Shown here piece by piece: positions 37,157 to 57,186 of a DNA stretch of 64,000 nucleotides. The stretch lies in contig NC_054543.1 of NCBI RefSeq assembly GCF_017654505.1, forward strand, positions 23,226,339-23,290,338. Direction: 5' to 3'. A program made the position numbers and the translations under genes. The stretch's first letter is position 1. Every line of letters starts with the position of its first letter. This stretch comes from Polyodon spathula (Eukaryota; Chordata; Actinopteri; Acipenseriformes; Polyodontidae). The notes beneath the pieces were generated by a model. It made no database searches, was not told where the DNA came from, and saw nothing but the letters and a program-made list of their open reading frames with translations.

Positions 37157-37221
37157 TTGCAACCACCAGGCAGACGCAACATTGTCACCAGTGTACCAGC
37201 CTGCTTCCACAGACAGCCAGG

Positions 37222-45374
<8,153 letters not shown>

Positions 45375-45396
<22 letters not shown>

Positions 45397-45840
45397 AGAG
45401 CTATCGACTGGGCCATTGACAGAGAAACAGACAAGAAAGGAAACACAGAGGCTGTCTCCACCCCCGACTTGAAGAGCTATTGACTGGGCCATCGACAGAG
45501 AGACAGACAGACAGACAGACAAGAGAGGAAACCCAGAGGCTGTCTCCACCCCTGACTGAAGACCTGTCGACTGGGCTATCGACAGAGACAGACAGACAAG
45601 AGAGGAAACCCAGAGGCCGTCTCCACCCCTGACTGAAGAGCTGTCAACTGGGCCATCGACAGAGAGGAAACCCAGAGGCTATATCCACCTCTGACTGAAG
45701 AGCTATCGCTGGGGCCATCAACAGTGAGACAGACACAGACATAGAGGAAACCCTGAGGCTATCTCCACCCCCTTCTGTCGACCGACACACACGCAGACAG
45801 ACAGACAGACAGAGAGGAACAGACAGAGGAAACTGTCTGA
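45375..45840 (+). repeat. Minisatellite spanning the stop codon of the ZNF692-like gene
   Basis: The coding end 'gaggccatctccacccccga' plus ctgaagagctatcg recurs about five more times in the next 400 bp ('gaggctgtctccacccc', 'gactgaagagctgtc'), with 'gactgggccatcgacagaga' and a (GACA)n segment between units. The stop codon lies in the first unit, so the array is 3' UTR. Confidence 0.85.
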
Positions 45841-45935
45841 ACTGCGACTGTGTCAGTCCGTGACTCAGAACTCGGTCACTTTTCTGATGGAGGAAGTGAA
45901 CTAACGAGGGTCCAAGGTAAAGGGGCCTTGGGGGG

Positions 45936-46744
<809 letters not shown>

Positions 46745-46745
<1 letters not shown>

Positions 46746-46775
46746 CTGGATGGGAGACCAGATGGGATTTCACAT
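46745..46775 (+). repeat. Fragment resembling the 3' part of 5S rRNA
   Basis: 'ctggatgggagaccagatgg' is close to the conserved 5S rRNA segment 'GGATGGGAGACCGCCTGGG'. Only about 25 bp match, so a 5S-derived SINE3 remnant or a 5S pseudogene fragment is the likely source. Confidence 0.4.
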
Positions 46776-47798
46776 TTCTGCTTTTAATTACTGCAATAAA
46801 TAAAATAAAATTACAGCGAATCCCTGTTTGGGCCGGGGTTCACGCCAAATCAATAAATAAAAATAACTCCCTCGCTCTCCCTGCTCTTCCTCTGTCTTTC
46901 CTCTTCTCTTTCTTTCCTCCAACACACTCTCGTTCTTTGTTCTTCTGACTCGCTCTCTATTCTTTCACAGCTTCACAGTTAGGCACTCTCTTTCAGCCTT
47001 TAGCTCTGTCCCTAACAGCCTCACACCAGTCAATCTACATATATACACACATACAGATTATGTTTTTTTTTAGTTACAAAACTATATACAATCATTACTC
47101 TGGTTACAAAAGGTAGTGATATCTACTGTCAGCTCTACAATGACAATGTTTATGATCAATGGATTCTACCACCATGCATGAGCTTAGAGTTATAAATAAC
47201 AATTGATACAGGATACGCAGGTTACTTCAGACACATTGTATTTTCATTGTACCTTATTTGTACAGAACCATAGTGCGTTCCTTAACTACTATAAAACTGG
47301 TATCTAACGTGTAGGTTAGTGATCATATAAACGTGCAAAGCAAATCCTCCGGTACTTTTTTTTATAGGCAGATCCTTGACTTAAGAATTAACTTTAAATA
47401 ATTAAAGAATCTTTAATCTTTATGAAAATGCTTAAATGGCAACAACCGCTCCAATTTCAGTGCATGGGGACTTCAGTGCGTCCTTTGCTTAGCAACGGGC
47501 TCAACAACCATGAGCCTGTACCCAGGGGAGATCAGATTTCATGTGACACCGCACCGGCATGATCACCCCGCCCCCCAGCGCTCCCTTACTTCTAGATTTA
47601 GGACACACCACTGCTCATGATATGGTTCTGTACCATCAGCAATACGTTTTGCAGATGTTGAACATTTTCCAATTAAAGAAATGTGAAGTATAAAATGTAA
47701 TTATGTACCGTTTTTGCTGCCCCCTTCCATTTGACATCCTAAGCAGCTGCCTGTTCTGCCTATATGGTTACGCTGGCCCTGGTTATTTATATAGTATA
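46776..47798. other. Stretch without recognised features
   Basis: Pyrimidine-rich at 46870-47000, otherwise AT-rich. No gene or named repeat found. Confidence 0.45.
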
Positions 47799-49070
47799 CA
47801 GTACCGAGAAAAAGTTTGCGAACCCCAGTGATAATTATGGAAATTCCATAGTTTTACCATGATAGCCTTCTTGAATCAAAACCAGTATTTTCTTAAACAT
47901 CCAATAGGGTTTATGTTAACCAATTCCATGTATTTTGAAACAAAAATGATGTATGAATTAGGCAAGCAATGAGTAATTAGTGAAAAAGTAACTGAACCCC
48001 TGGTTTTATCAGCTCAATTAAGGGGATAATTAGAATCAGGTGTTTAAATAATTAGGTAGATCTTCAGGGGTGAGTTTGGGAGGCCCCACCCTATATAAAG
48101 ATCAGGCACTTTGTGAGTTTGGTCTTCACCATACAGGTGTGTGGAAACACGTCATACCACGATCTAAAGAAATCTCTGAGTACCTCAGAAAAACAGTTAT
48201 TGAGGCTCATCAGTCTAGAAAGGGCTACAAAACAATTTGTAAGGTTTTGGGGCTCCACCAATCCACTGTCAAACAGTAATCTACAAATGGAGAAGGTTCA
48301 AGACCACAGTCACTGTACCCAGGAACAGCCAAGATCTACCAAAATCTCTCCAAGAACAAACCAGAAAATCATCAAGGAAGTCACAAAGAGCCCCAGAGTA
48401 ACATCCAAGGATCTGCAGGCCACTCTCGCCTTGGCTAATGTAAGTGTTCAGGACTCAGGACCTGGACGGCTTGCCATCATAGACACAACCATGAATTCTG
48501 CATTTTATCAGAAGATTCTAGAGGCGAATGTCATGCCATCCGTCCGTGAGCTGAAGCTGAACCAAAAGTGGGTCATGCATGCACTAATCCTAAACATAAA
48601 AGCAAAACTACAAAAGAATGACTGCAGAAGAAGAAATTCAGCGTTTTCGAATGACCTAGTCCGGACCTAAACCATCTAAATGTTGTGGCAGGACCTGAAG
48701 CAAGCTGTCCATGCAAGGAAGCCCTCAAATGTCACTGAGTTGAAGCAGTTCTGTAAGGAGGAATGGGCCAAATTCCTTAAAACCGATGTGAGAGACTGAC
48801 CAACAGTTACAGGAAACGCTTAGTTGAAGTCATTGCTGCTCAAGGGGTGCCACCAGTTACGGAATCTAAAGGTTCACATACTTTTTCACGCATAGATATT
48901 GAATGTTGAATCATTTGTGGATAAATAAATGTTGAAAAAGTATCATGTTTTGTGTCATTTGTTTAATCAGGTTATTTTTATTATTAGGACTTAGATTAAG
49001 ATCTAATAACATTTTAGGTTTGAAATATGTGAAAATCCTAAGGGGTTCATAAACTTTTTTTTCAGAACTG
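47799..49070 (+). mobile_element. Tc1/mariner-like element, second family, decayed
   Basis: The ends are 'cagtaccgagaaaaagtttg' after TA and, inverted, 'aaactttttttttcagaactg' before TA (49071-49072). 1272 bp. The ends differ from those of the other Tc1 copies in this window. The remains of a transposase lie inside. Confidence 0.8.
48070..48880 (+). pseudogene. Tc1/mariner transposase remnant
   Basis: Pieces in changing frames: an HTH start 'SEYLRKTVIEAHQSRKGYKT' with 'GLHQSTVKQ', then 'KIIKEVTKSPRVTSKDLQAT'. The middle, including the first catalytic Asp, is mostly deleted. 'SAFYQKILEANVMPSVRELK' follows, then the C-terminal 'VTELKQFCKEEWAKFLK'-like part in another frame. Clearly dead. Confidence 0.8.
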
Positions 49071-51164
49071 TATGTGTCTTAAAGAATACAAAAGTGAATA
49101 AAACATTTCTATATTGTTTCACAGTTTTTCATGTTTAATTTCATGTTGCACAGGAAAGGTAGAATAAAGTGTTTTTTGTATTATTGCCACTGTTTTTATT
49201 TCTAAGATGCTGAAATAATCTGTATTTTCAGTTACACATACCTACTTATGTACAAAAAGATTACAAGGATATATTTTTTTCAGCGTTGTTTCCACGGTGA
49301 CACATGAGAATAAGGCACACGAAGGTGTCTCCTATTTTGTTAGTTTTTTTATTGGACATTCAGTTTGTGGGAAATTCTAATGTTGGTTACCTCAGTTTTC
49401 TGTCAAGATGAAGTTCAGTTTCCTATCCTTTGTGACTGAAGTTGCAGAATTAAGGAGCCAGACCAGATTCACCTGACAGCACGGTGTCTAGCCCTTGCTT
49501 TGAGGATGCAGGGCAGGGTGCTTTACAAGCTGGCCACACCATGCCTGGGTTTCAGAGCGACTCTGCCTTACGATGGTGGCGCTGCAGTTTGGATTCAGCA
49601 CTGTCTGGTTCCAGATTGCTAAATTTCAAAGTGTGTGTGCCTAAAATGCCAATTGTATTTTAAAGTTAAAAATGGTTGTTTAGCATTGTCTCACATTCTT
49701 TTAATCAGTGTTTTTGATTAATTTCAAGCTGTGAGATACATATAGAATATGGTAAAGGAAGCTGTACAACACAAGTTGGTATCCACTACAGAAGAGCTTA
49801 CTAGCCACTCTGAGCCTGAGTGGGTGGAAATCAGCTTGTATCTTGCACAGCACCCTGGACTAGATTATAGAATGTACAGTTAAATAACAACATACTTGTA
49901 ACAACAAAAACAGACTGCTTCCAGATTGCTCCAAATTCCTCTAGTTCAGATGCTACGCTATGGGATGCATTACCTTTAAGCCCAATGGTAGCGTATCAAG
50001 ATGCCCAATCTGTCTGTATGTCCGATTTACATTTCTGGTGAAGATTAATGAAAGAATATTTCACGCACTTACTTTTTATACAGTTATATTCATTACATTT
50101 AATTGAAATACCCATAGTTGGGGAATAAATGTAGTGGTTCTGCTCATATGATTTAGCACCGGATTTAGTCTAAAGAATTGTTGGACTAACTTTATACCTG
50201 TTTTACACACCTAGCGGGCACAGAGCTGTTACATTGTGTGCATTGCAATTGAGATCATCTTTAACAACAACATGCACACTATCTGGAGAGGTTTAGTTCA
50301 TTGCAATTGGTTCTCTCTTGCAGACAATTGTTAGCCCTGTCCTCTGTACTAACGACGAGATGATATCCAGTTAGTACACAACTGTGAGTACTTTGCAGTT
50401 TACCCAGAGTTTACTAAATACTCCGCAGCACAAACCAGACCGTGCTGGCTCTCCAGATTGCATTTCCTCAGGCAGTTTCAGCTGCAGACACACGCTTCCT
50501 CCATCCTGGGTCTTCTCGTCGAAAGGGCATGGTACAACGTGTAGCAGCGGGAGGTTATTGATGTCAGCTCACTGAAACAAAAACGAAATATAAACAAAAG
50601 GGGTGTTACTTTACACTTGGACCACGCTGTTTTGACACACACACTGATGACGTTTTCAACCAAAATGTTACAGTTCTAATATTTTCACCAAGAATTCGCT
50701 GTATTTGTTAAAAGTATCGTTATTTTACTGTTGCCGCTTTTCAGATAACGAACTTCGATGTTAAAACTCGCAACCTGTTCTATTAGTTTGTATTGCGTTT
50801 CTATTCTCCAGACCACAAGATGCCGCTGTTCTCGTCGGTCGTTTTGCGCCTAGTCCTTTTCTCTTTTATGTCTGGGGTCGGGTGGAGAGATTTGAATCTT
50901 GTGAAAAATAACAATAATAATACAATATAATCATAAAGTAAAGAGCGTGGTGTATATTGCCTTGCTGTGAACCCGGGCAGTTCATTATAAATAAACATAA
51001 ACTAGAGAAGATGGGTTGAGAAGAGGCACATTTTTGGAAAGTTTTCATTGTCAGAGCCTAGTTAGACAGGTAGGGATCGTTCAGTACTTTCTTTATTATC
51101 CCTTAGTACATAGTTATAAAAAATTACCACAGAATCTGTGCACTTTTTTCTGTGGTTATACTAA
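49071..51164. other. Stretch without recognised genes
   Basis: No convincing exon. A minus-strand frame at 50663-50478 and a block around 50460-50570 look slightly protein-like, but no family is recognised. Confidence 0.4.
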
Positions 51165-51255
51165 TGCAGGTACCAGATTTATTAATATGTTTTACCATAC
51201 ATCGCTATTTAATGTTACGTATGCTTTACCGTGCTTTCACTGTGCTTTCACTGCT
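51165..51255 (+). repeat. Dispersed 'TTTACCAT' repeat, copy 4
   Basis: 'tattaatatgttttaccata' then 'gctatttaatgttac' and 'gctttaccgtgctttcactg'. It directly abuts the LINE 3' fragment, as if the LINE had inserted into it. Confidence 0.5.
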
Positions 51256-51636
51256 CTAGAAAGAGTGCAAAGAAGAGCGACCAGAATTATTCCGGGCTTA
51301 AAAGGCATGTCATATGCAGACAGGCTAAAAGAATTGAATCTGTTCAGTCTTGAACAAAGAAGATTACGTGGCGACCTAATTCAAGCATTCAAAATTCTAA
51401 AAGGTATTGACAGTGTCGACCCAAGGGACTTTTTCAGCCTGAAAAAAGAAACAAGGACCAGGGGTCACAAATGGAGTTTAGAAAAAGGGGCATTCAGAAC
51501 AGAAAATAGGAGACACTTTTTAACACAGAGAATTGTGAGGGTCTGGAATCAACTCCCCAGTAATGTTGTTGAAGCTGACACCCTGGGATCCTTCAAGAAG
51601 CTGCTTGATGAGATTTTGGGATCAATAAGCTACTAA
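51256..51636 (+). pseudogene. LINE ORF2 C-terminal fragment
   Basis: It reads 'ERVQRRATRIIPGLKGMSYA', 'RLKELNLFSLEQRRLRGDLI', then 'RVWNQLPSNVVEA' and 'SFKKLLDEILG', the typical C-terminus of CR1/L2 reverse transcriptases. This part is open with no frameshift, so the insertion may be fairly young. The 80 codons before it in the same frame (from 51016) are not LINE sequence. Confidence 0.88.
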
Positions 51637-51717
51637 CAACCAAACGAGCAAGATGGGCCGAATGGCCTCCTCTCATTTGTAAACTTTCTTATGTTCTTAT
51701 GTTCTTATGTTCTTATT
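51256..51717 (+). mobile_element. CR1/L2-type LINE, 3' end only
   Basis: A long 5' truncation leaves the C-terminal 127 codons of ORF2, stop TAA at 51634-51636, and an 80-bp 3' UTR. This ends in the 8-bp tail repeat (ttcttatg)n at 51685-51717. Tail repeats of this kind are usual for CR1/L2 LINEs. Confidence 0.85.
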
Positions 51718-52077
51718 TACACGCTTTACTGTAGTTACATTTATATGGATCCCTCACAAGTGGTTACATTCCCTTTGAGTTCGAAGATGGCCAACAAACA
51801 TCGTTATGGGATACACTCCTGCCTATTGGTAGGTGTCACTGAGCTCCTATATCAAACCTGCCGATAGGCCCCCCTTTTCCTAGTGACCTCCTCGGTCCCG
51901 CCTCCCGAGGGTACTTAACCGGGAAGGAACACTCTCTTTATAGTGCTCGGACCAACGCAGTGAGAAAAAGTAAACTGGATTCTATCCCATTTTATAAATT
52001 GTGTAAAAACAGAGCGCAGCATCACATGGTGGCGAGTTGGATGTGAGTTCGAAGCCCTTGATCACACTGATGGTAAT

Positions 52078-52124
<47 letters not shown>

Positions 52125-53595
52125 GTGACTGTGAATTGAAGCTTGCACGAGTGTTCGAAGCTCAAAATTAAAAATGAATTTCAGCATGCGCTGCAAGGAG
52201 TTCTACAGTTGTGTCATCGGCAAAAAGGATGTTATGCACATGGCCAAGGCATCCAGTTAGGATTAGGGTTATAGTTAGGATTTCACGGACTTGTTTAAAC
52301 ATTAAATACACCTAGATAATATTTCATAGCACTATAAAAGCCTAAAAATTGTGGCACTTGCTTCCTTACTGAAACAGTGCTGTAATTTGTTAAAGGCAAG
52401 CATGCAACATCTCCCAGCAGTTGCTGCTGACATTCTGTCTGGTGTGGATTTGCCCACACATTGAGGCTGCACATCTGCATCCACTGAATTGGTTGGAAGT
52501 GTAAGGCAAAGCTTTGCCAATTAGAAACAGTTCCAAAACCCGGTTACACAAAGGTTGCTGGCATTCTTTAATAAAGTCCATATATGCAGAATGTTCGTTG
52601 TCATGTTATTTCTCCCATCCAGGAATTTATTTTATCAGTACCGAGTCAAAACAAGAAATCTTGCCTATTCGTTTCTAAAATTTTAACTGCGTTTAAAAAG
52701 TAAGCAGCAGGTTGTTTGAAACGAGGTAGCTGTGCTTGATTGTACGTGTAGTGCTGATTTAACTTGGGTACAACCAAGGCATGGATACTTTTTCTGTCTG
52801 CGCTGACTTTCCAGTTTGTTGCTGTTTCTGTTTAGCAACCACTAGTAGTCTTGTTTAATGTGTGATTCTGAAGCTAAATAGCACAATCGATCGTATTTTC
52901 TTTAAGTCACAAGATGTGCAATACAATTACCTCCATCTGCATGCAGTTTCTTTGGGAAATGTCTTGTAACGATCCTTAGCTGAAATATACTTTGCTTGTT
53001 TTGCTTTGTTGTCCATTTTTGGTATTTTAAAAATAAAACTAGATTTTAGCAAACCTAATTCAAAACAATGCAGCACTGACTGCCCCCCCACCTGCTGCGT
53101 ACAGTACAGCAGGTCACAGAAAAACCAGCGCAGACTGATAGGCTGATTAAAACACAGCTGTCATATAAACAGTAAACAAGAAAGCTAACCACTTTGGAGG
53201 TTTATTTTAGGTTTTTGTTTTTGTTTTTTTAAAATTATATTTATCTACGTTTTTGTATTTGCCTAAGTGCAATGCACACAGGAAGAAGAAGGAATAAAAA
53301 AGCCTAACTACAGAAGAAAGATACATAGTCTCCGTCGCTTGCGTTGTGCAGAGGTTCAGTTAAAGATTTCTTTCCTCCCTGCACCAGTGTCCTGATTTTG
53401 CACTCTTGCTATCTGGTCACCCTAATGGCAGGTAACATGGAATTATTTTGTTAGCTACAATCAGTTTGGTTATTTCAACATGCTAAGATCGATGTGACGA
53501 GCAAGGAGGTGCATGCACATCACAGCAAAGTGTATGAACGTTTTGCCGCTGAAGCAACTCTGACAGTATGAAAAGTTTACTTTAATATACATGTA
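51718..53595. other. Stretch without recognised genes
   Basis: Contains a (TTA)n microsatellite at 52079-52122. The segment 51760-52080 has unusually regular promoter-like and GC-rich sequence and may be part of a dispersed repeat, but I cannot name it. Confidence 0.4.
52079..52122 (+). repeat. (TTA)n microsatellite
   Basis: About 14 TTA units. Confidence 0.9.
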
Positions 53596-55248
53596 CAGTG
53601 GCTTGTGAAAGTATTGACCACCCTTGGCATTTTTCCTATTTTGTTGCCTTACAACCTGGAATTAAAATGGATTTTTTGGGGGTTTGTATCATTTGATTTA
53701 CACAACATGCCTACCACTTTGAAGATGCAAAATATGTTTTATTGTGAAACAAACAAGAAATAAGACAAAAAAACAGAAAACTTGAGCATGCATAAGTATT
53801 CACCCCCCCGCAAAGTCAATACTTTGTAGAGCCACCTTCTGCAGCAATTACAGCTGCAAGTCTCTTGGGGTATGTATCTATAAGCTTGGCACATCTAGCC
53901 ACTGGGATTTTTGCCCATTCTTCAAGGCAAAACTGCTCCAGCTCATTCAAGTTGGATGGGTTCCGCTGGTGTACAGCAATCTTTAAGTCATACCACAGGT
54001 TCTCAATTGGATTGAGGTCTGGGCTTTGACTAGGCCATTCCAAGACATTTAAATGTTTCCCCTTAAACCACTCGAATGTTGCTTTAGCAGTATGCTTAGG
54101 GTCATTGTCCTGCTGGAAGGTGAACCTCCGTCCCAGTCTCAAATCTCTGGAAGACTGAAACAGGTTTCCCTCAAGAATTTCCCTATATTTAGCGCCATCC
54201 ATCATTCCTTCAATTCTGACCAGTTTCCCAGTCCCTGCCGATGAAAAACATCCCCACAGCATGATGCTGCCACCACCATGCTTCACTGTGGGGATGGTGT
54301 TCTCGGGGTGATGAGAGGTGTTGGGTTTGTGCCAGACATAGCGTTTTCCTTGATGGCCAAAAAGCTCAATTTTAGTCTCATCTGACCAGAGTACCTTCTT
54401 ACATATGTTTGGGGAGTCTCCCACATGCCTTTTGGCGAACACCAAACATGTTTGCTTATTTTTTTCTTTAAGCAATGGCTTTTTTCTGGCCACTCTTCCG
54501 TAAAGCCCAGCTCTGTGGAGTGTACGGCTTAAAGTGGTCCTATGGACAGATACTCCAATCTCCGCTGTGGAGCTTTGCAGCTCCTTCAGGGTTATCTTTG
54601 GTCTCTTTGTTGCCTCTCTGATTAATGCCCTCCTTGCCTGGTCCGTGAGTTTTGGTGGGCGGCCCTCTCTTGCCAGGTTTGTTGTGGTGCCATATTCTTT
54701 CCATTTTTTAATAATGGCTTTAATGGTGCTCCGTGGGATGTTCAAAGTTTTGGATATTTTTTTATAACCCAGCCCTGATCTGTACTTCTCCACAACTTTG
54801 TCCCTGACCTGTTTGGAGAGCTCCTTGGTCTTCATGGTGCCGCTTGCTTGGTGGTGCCCCTTCCTTAGTGGTGTTGCAGACTCTGGGGCCTTTCAGAACA
54901 GGTGTATATATACTGAGATCATGTGACAGATCATGTGACACTTACATTGCACACAGGTGGACTTTATTTAACTAATTATGTGACTTCTGAAGGTAACTGG
55001 TTGCACCAGATCTTATTTAGAGGCTTAATAGCAAAGGGGGTGAATACATATGCACGCACCACTTTTCCGTTATTTATTTTTTAGAATTTTTTGAAACAAG
55101 TTATTCTTTTCATTTCACTTCACCAATTTGGACTATTTTGTGTATGTCCATTACATGAAATCCAAATAAAAATCCATTTTAATTCCAGGTTATAAGGCAA
55201 CAAAATAGGAAAAATGCCAAGGGGGGTCAATACTTTCGCAAGCCACTG
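53596..55248 (-). mobile_element. Complete Tc1-like DNA transposon with intact transposase
   Basis: 1653 bp between TA dinucleotides (53594-53595 and 55249-55250). The ends are 'cagtggcttgtgaaagtatt' and, inverted, 'cagtggcttgcgaaagtatt': 19 of 20 alike. Inverted repeats extend through 'gccttacaacctggaattaa', about 200 bp in all, with inner repeats 'aagtattcaccccc' at about 53795 and, inverted, at about 55035. This is the IR/DR structure of Sleeping Beauty-type elements. Near-identical ends and an unbroken ORF suggest a young insertion. Confidence 0.95.
53816..54835 (-). CDS. Tc1-family transposase, full length (339 aa)
   Basis: DD34E transposase that would cut and paste its own element in the nucleus. 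The frame opens with the canonical 'MKTKELSKQVRDKVVEKYRS' and ends 'AAEGGSTKY'. In order: a paired-like DNA-binding domain with two HTH motifs (about 1-110) and the linker 'GRPPKLT'; 'GLYGRVARKKPLLKEKN' with a basic nuclear-localisation-like stretch; 'VLWSDETKIELFG' (first Asp, near 155); '[16 protein letters not shown]'; '[15 protein letters not shown]' (second Asp); and '[15 protein letters not shown]' (Glu). The second Asp and the Glu are separated by 34 residues. Length matches active relatives (about 340). No stop or frameshift. Whether it is expressed or active cannot be seen. Confidence 0.93.
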   Translation of the reverse strand: MKTKELSKQVRDKVVEKYRSGLGYKKISKTLNIPRSTIKAIIKKWKEYGTTTNLAREGRPPKLTDQARRALIREATKRPKITLKELQSSTAEIGVSVHRTTLSRTLHRAGLYGRVARKKPLLKEKNKQTCLVFAKRHVGDSPNICKKVLWSDETKIELFGHQGKRYVWHKPNTSHHPENTIPTVKHGGGSIMLWGCFSSAGTGKLVRIEGMMDGAKYREILEGNLFQSSRDLRLGRRFTFQQDNDPKHTAKATFEWFKGKHLNVLEWPSQSPDLNPIENLWYDLKIAVHQRNPSNLNELEQFCLEEWAKIPVARCAKLIDTYPKRLAAVIAAEGGSTKY

Positions 55249-55489
55249 TAGATACTAGCATTTGATATGCTTAGTCCTCTCATTATGACAAGTGCACATG
55301 TTGTGTGTGCACTGCTTCATACTTATATTACACATATGATACATACAGCATAGATGTGTGTGTACCAAAATACAATTATGTATTTAGCCATGCGGTGCTT
55401 TACTTGCAAATGAATCTTTAGCTTAGAGAAGACTTTACTATATGCAACAGCTTATGTAAACATATTCTACCCTCTCTTTGCAGGTACTA
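55249..55489. other. Short flank with no recognised feature
   Basis: AT-rich sequence between the Tc1 element and the hAT-like remnant. Confidence 0.4.
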
Positions 55490-56027
55490 TCCCTGCAGGG
55501 AAAATTCAGCCCTAGACAACTGCTGGAATGGAGTGCCTGAAAGGATTGACCGCTGTGAGTAAAAAGATCCTAGACAAGAGTCCTCTGAAGTACTCTCTGG
55601 TTCAAAACATCTCATACTTAGACCCAAGAAAGATATCAAGGAAGCCTGATATCTGTGTGAGTCAAATGAAGAAACTCACTCACAACCTCATCAATGCTAA
55701 AACCCTCACAGGAGGCTTGGTTGGTGGAGAACTTGTTTGTCAGATGCAGCAGTTTGTGCATACATAGGCAAGATCAGAAGATTTTAGAGATTTCAGCCCC
55801 AGTAAGACCAGGCTTGATACATTCCTAATGGAGCACATGACCAAGTACGAGCTTCTGCTAGAAGTTTGTAAGACTCTATTGCTCATTTCTCATGGCCAGG
55901 CTGTAGTAGATAGAGGTTTCTCTGTGAACAAAGAGGTGGTGCAAGACAACCAGCACACAGACAGACCCAAAGTCCAGAGGATTGCGTATGACAATCCTTG
56001 TGGATTGTGTGAGCAGTTGTGGAGGTG

Positions 56028-56645
56028 TGTGACGAAGTGCCCCCCCCCGTGTATTTTCTGTTATATGTTGCGTGTTGTGTGTTTAATGTTGGTGTATAGT
56101 CATTGGTACACGGGATATAAACGGGTCTGTGTAAACGATAGTTTAAAATATATATTTGTATTTAGGCACGAGGATTGCACAGCACTTCACGTGCAAGTAA
56201 AATGTAATATGTGAGCACAGGGAATTGCACTTTATTAATTCACGTGCATTTGTACCGTGACTCCAATTGAATGATTGACTAGCAGTCGAGTCTCGGTACA
56301 GCTGCATAAAAGCAGCATGTTTTCACATACTCGGGGTTGTGTGTTCGGTGAGTGGAGAACGGGATTGGAGACGGAGGTAAAAATAATCATAAGAATAATA
56401 ATAATCTTTAAAAAGAAACTCACCGTGTTTTGTCTGTATAGTCCATTTTGTTTGTCTTTCTATTTTGGCTACCAGTGCCATGCCCTGTGTTTTTGTATGT
56501 TACAACCTTTTTATTTTGCTGTTCTGTTTATTTATTAAATGTTGAGCGAGACCATTCGGTCAGCTCCACCAAACTCCACCTCTCTCTTGTTGTTTTATTT
56601 CCTGGCTCTGGTCTGACGCCACCCACTCCGGCCATCTTTGTGACA
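56028..56645 (+). repeat. 5' LTR of the LTR-B element
   Basis: Contains TATA-like 'gcataaaagcagcatg' near 56304 and ends CCATCTTTGTGACA. Nearly the same as 58673-59281 except for scattered substitutions, a few small indels and loss of about 11 bp in the 3' copy near 59190. Confidence 0.88.
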
Positions 56646-56773
56646 CGTGGGTGGTGTCAGAACCAGGACAACAGCGCCTCCAAGCGTCAGACCAGAGTAA
56701 GAACCGCAGTTTTTGAAAAGAAAAAAAAATAATAACAATATTGGATTACAAAAAATATATATAAATAAATAAA

Positions 56774-57181
56774 ATGGGATGGAAGTGCCGCCAAATGGTC
56801 AGACATCCACAGCTATTTAACAAGCCATCGCTGGGTTACCTCCTCTGCGATCAGGACCATCTGTTCGCCAACTGTCCCTTCCACCACTATAAGGAGGAGA
56901 AGGAGGAACTGGCCCAGGAGAGGAAGGGGAGGAGGAGGCAGAGAAGGGGAAAGGAGAAGAGGAAGTCAGAGGGTCCACGACCCAAGTCTCCACCAGCAGA
57001 GGAAGAATGCCTGCTGGTTTTGCCTCCAGAGCCAGAGGGAGAGGAGCTGTCTCCAGTGCCAGAGGGAGATGAGCTGTTGCTGCCATCTCCAGCGCCAGAG
57101 GGAGAGGCCCCACCGCTGTCATCCCCTGCAAGTGAGGGAGAGCCGCACCAGTCCCATGCAAGTGAGGGAGAGCCGCTGTAA
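56774..57181 (+). CDS. Gag-like N-terminal ORF of the LTR-B element (135 aa)
   Basis: First ATG after the primer-binding site. 'YLLCDQDHLFANCPFHHY' looks like the second half of a retroviral-type zinc knuckle (C-x3-H-x4-C); the first Cys is absent. A highly basic and acidic stretch follows ('EEKEELAQERKGRRRQRRGK'), then Pro/Glu-rich repeats ('EPEGEELSPVPEGDELLLPS'). The frame ends at TAA, and the Pro/Glu repeats continue in another frame from 57187, so a frameshift probably split a longer ORF. Probable role: nucleic-acid-binding gag-like protein; inferred only. Confidence 0.55.
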   Translation: MGWKCRQMVRHPQLFNKPSLGYLLCDQDHLFANCPFHHYKEEKEELAQERKGRRRQRRGKEKRKSEGPRPKSPPAEEECLLVLPPEPEGEELSPVPEGDELLLPSPAPEGEAPPLSSPASEGEPHQSHASEGEPL

Positions 57182-57186
57182 TAAGG

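Noticed and set aside
51016..51255. N-terminal 80 codons of the 206-codon frame ending at 51636
   Set aside because: Only the part from about 51256 is LINE reverse transcriptase; the earlier part is an accidental extension into non-LINE sequence.
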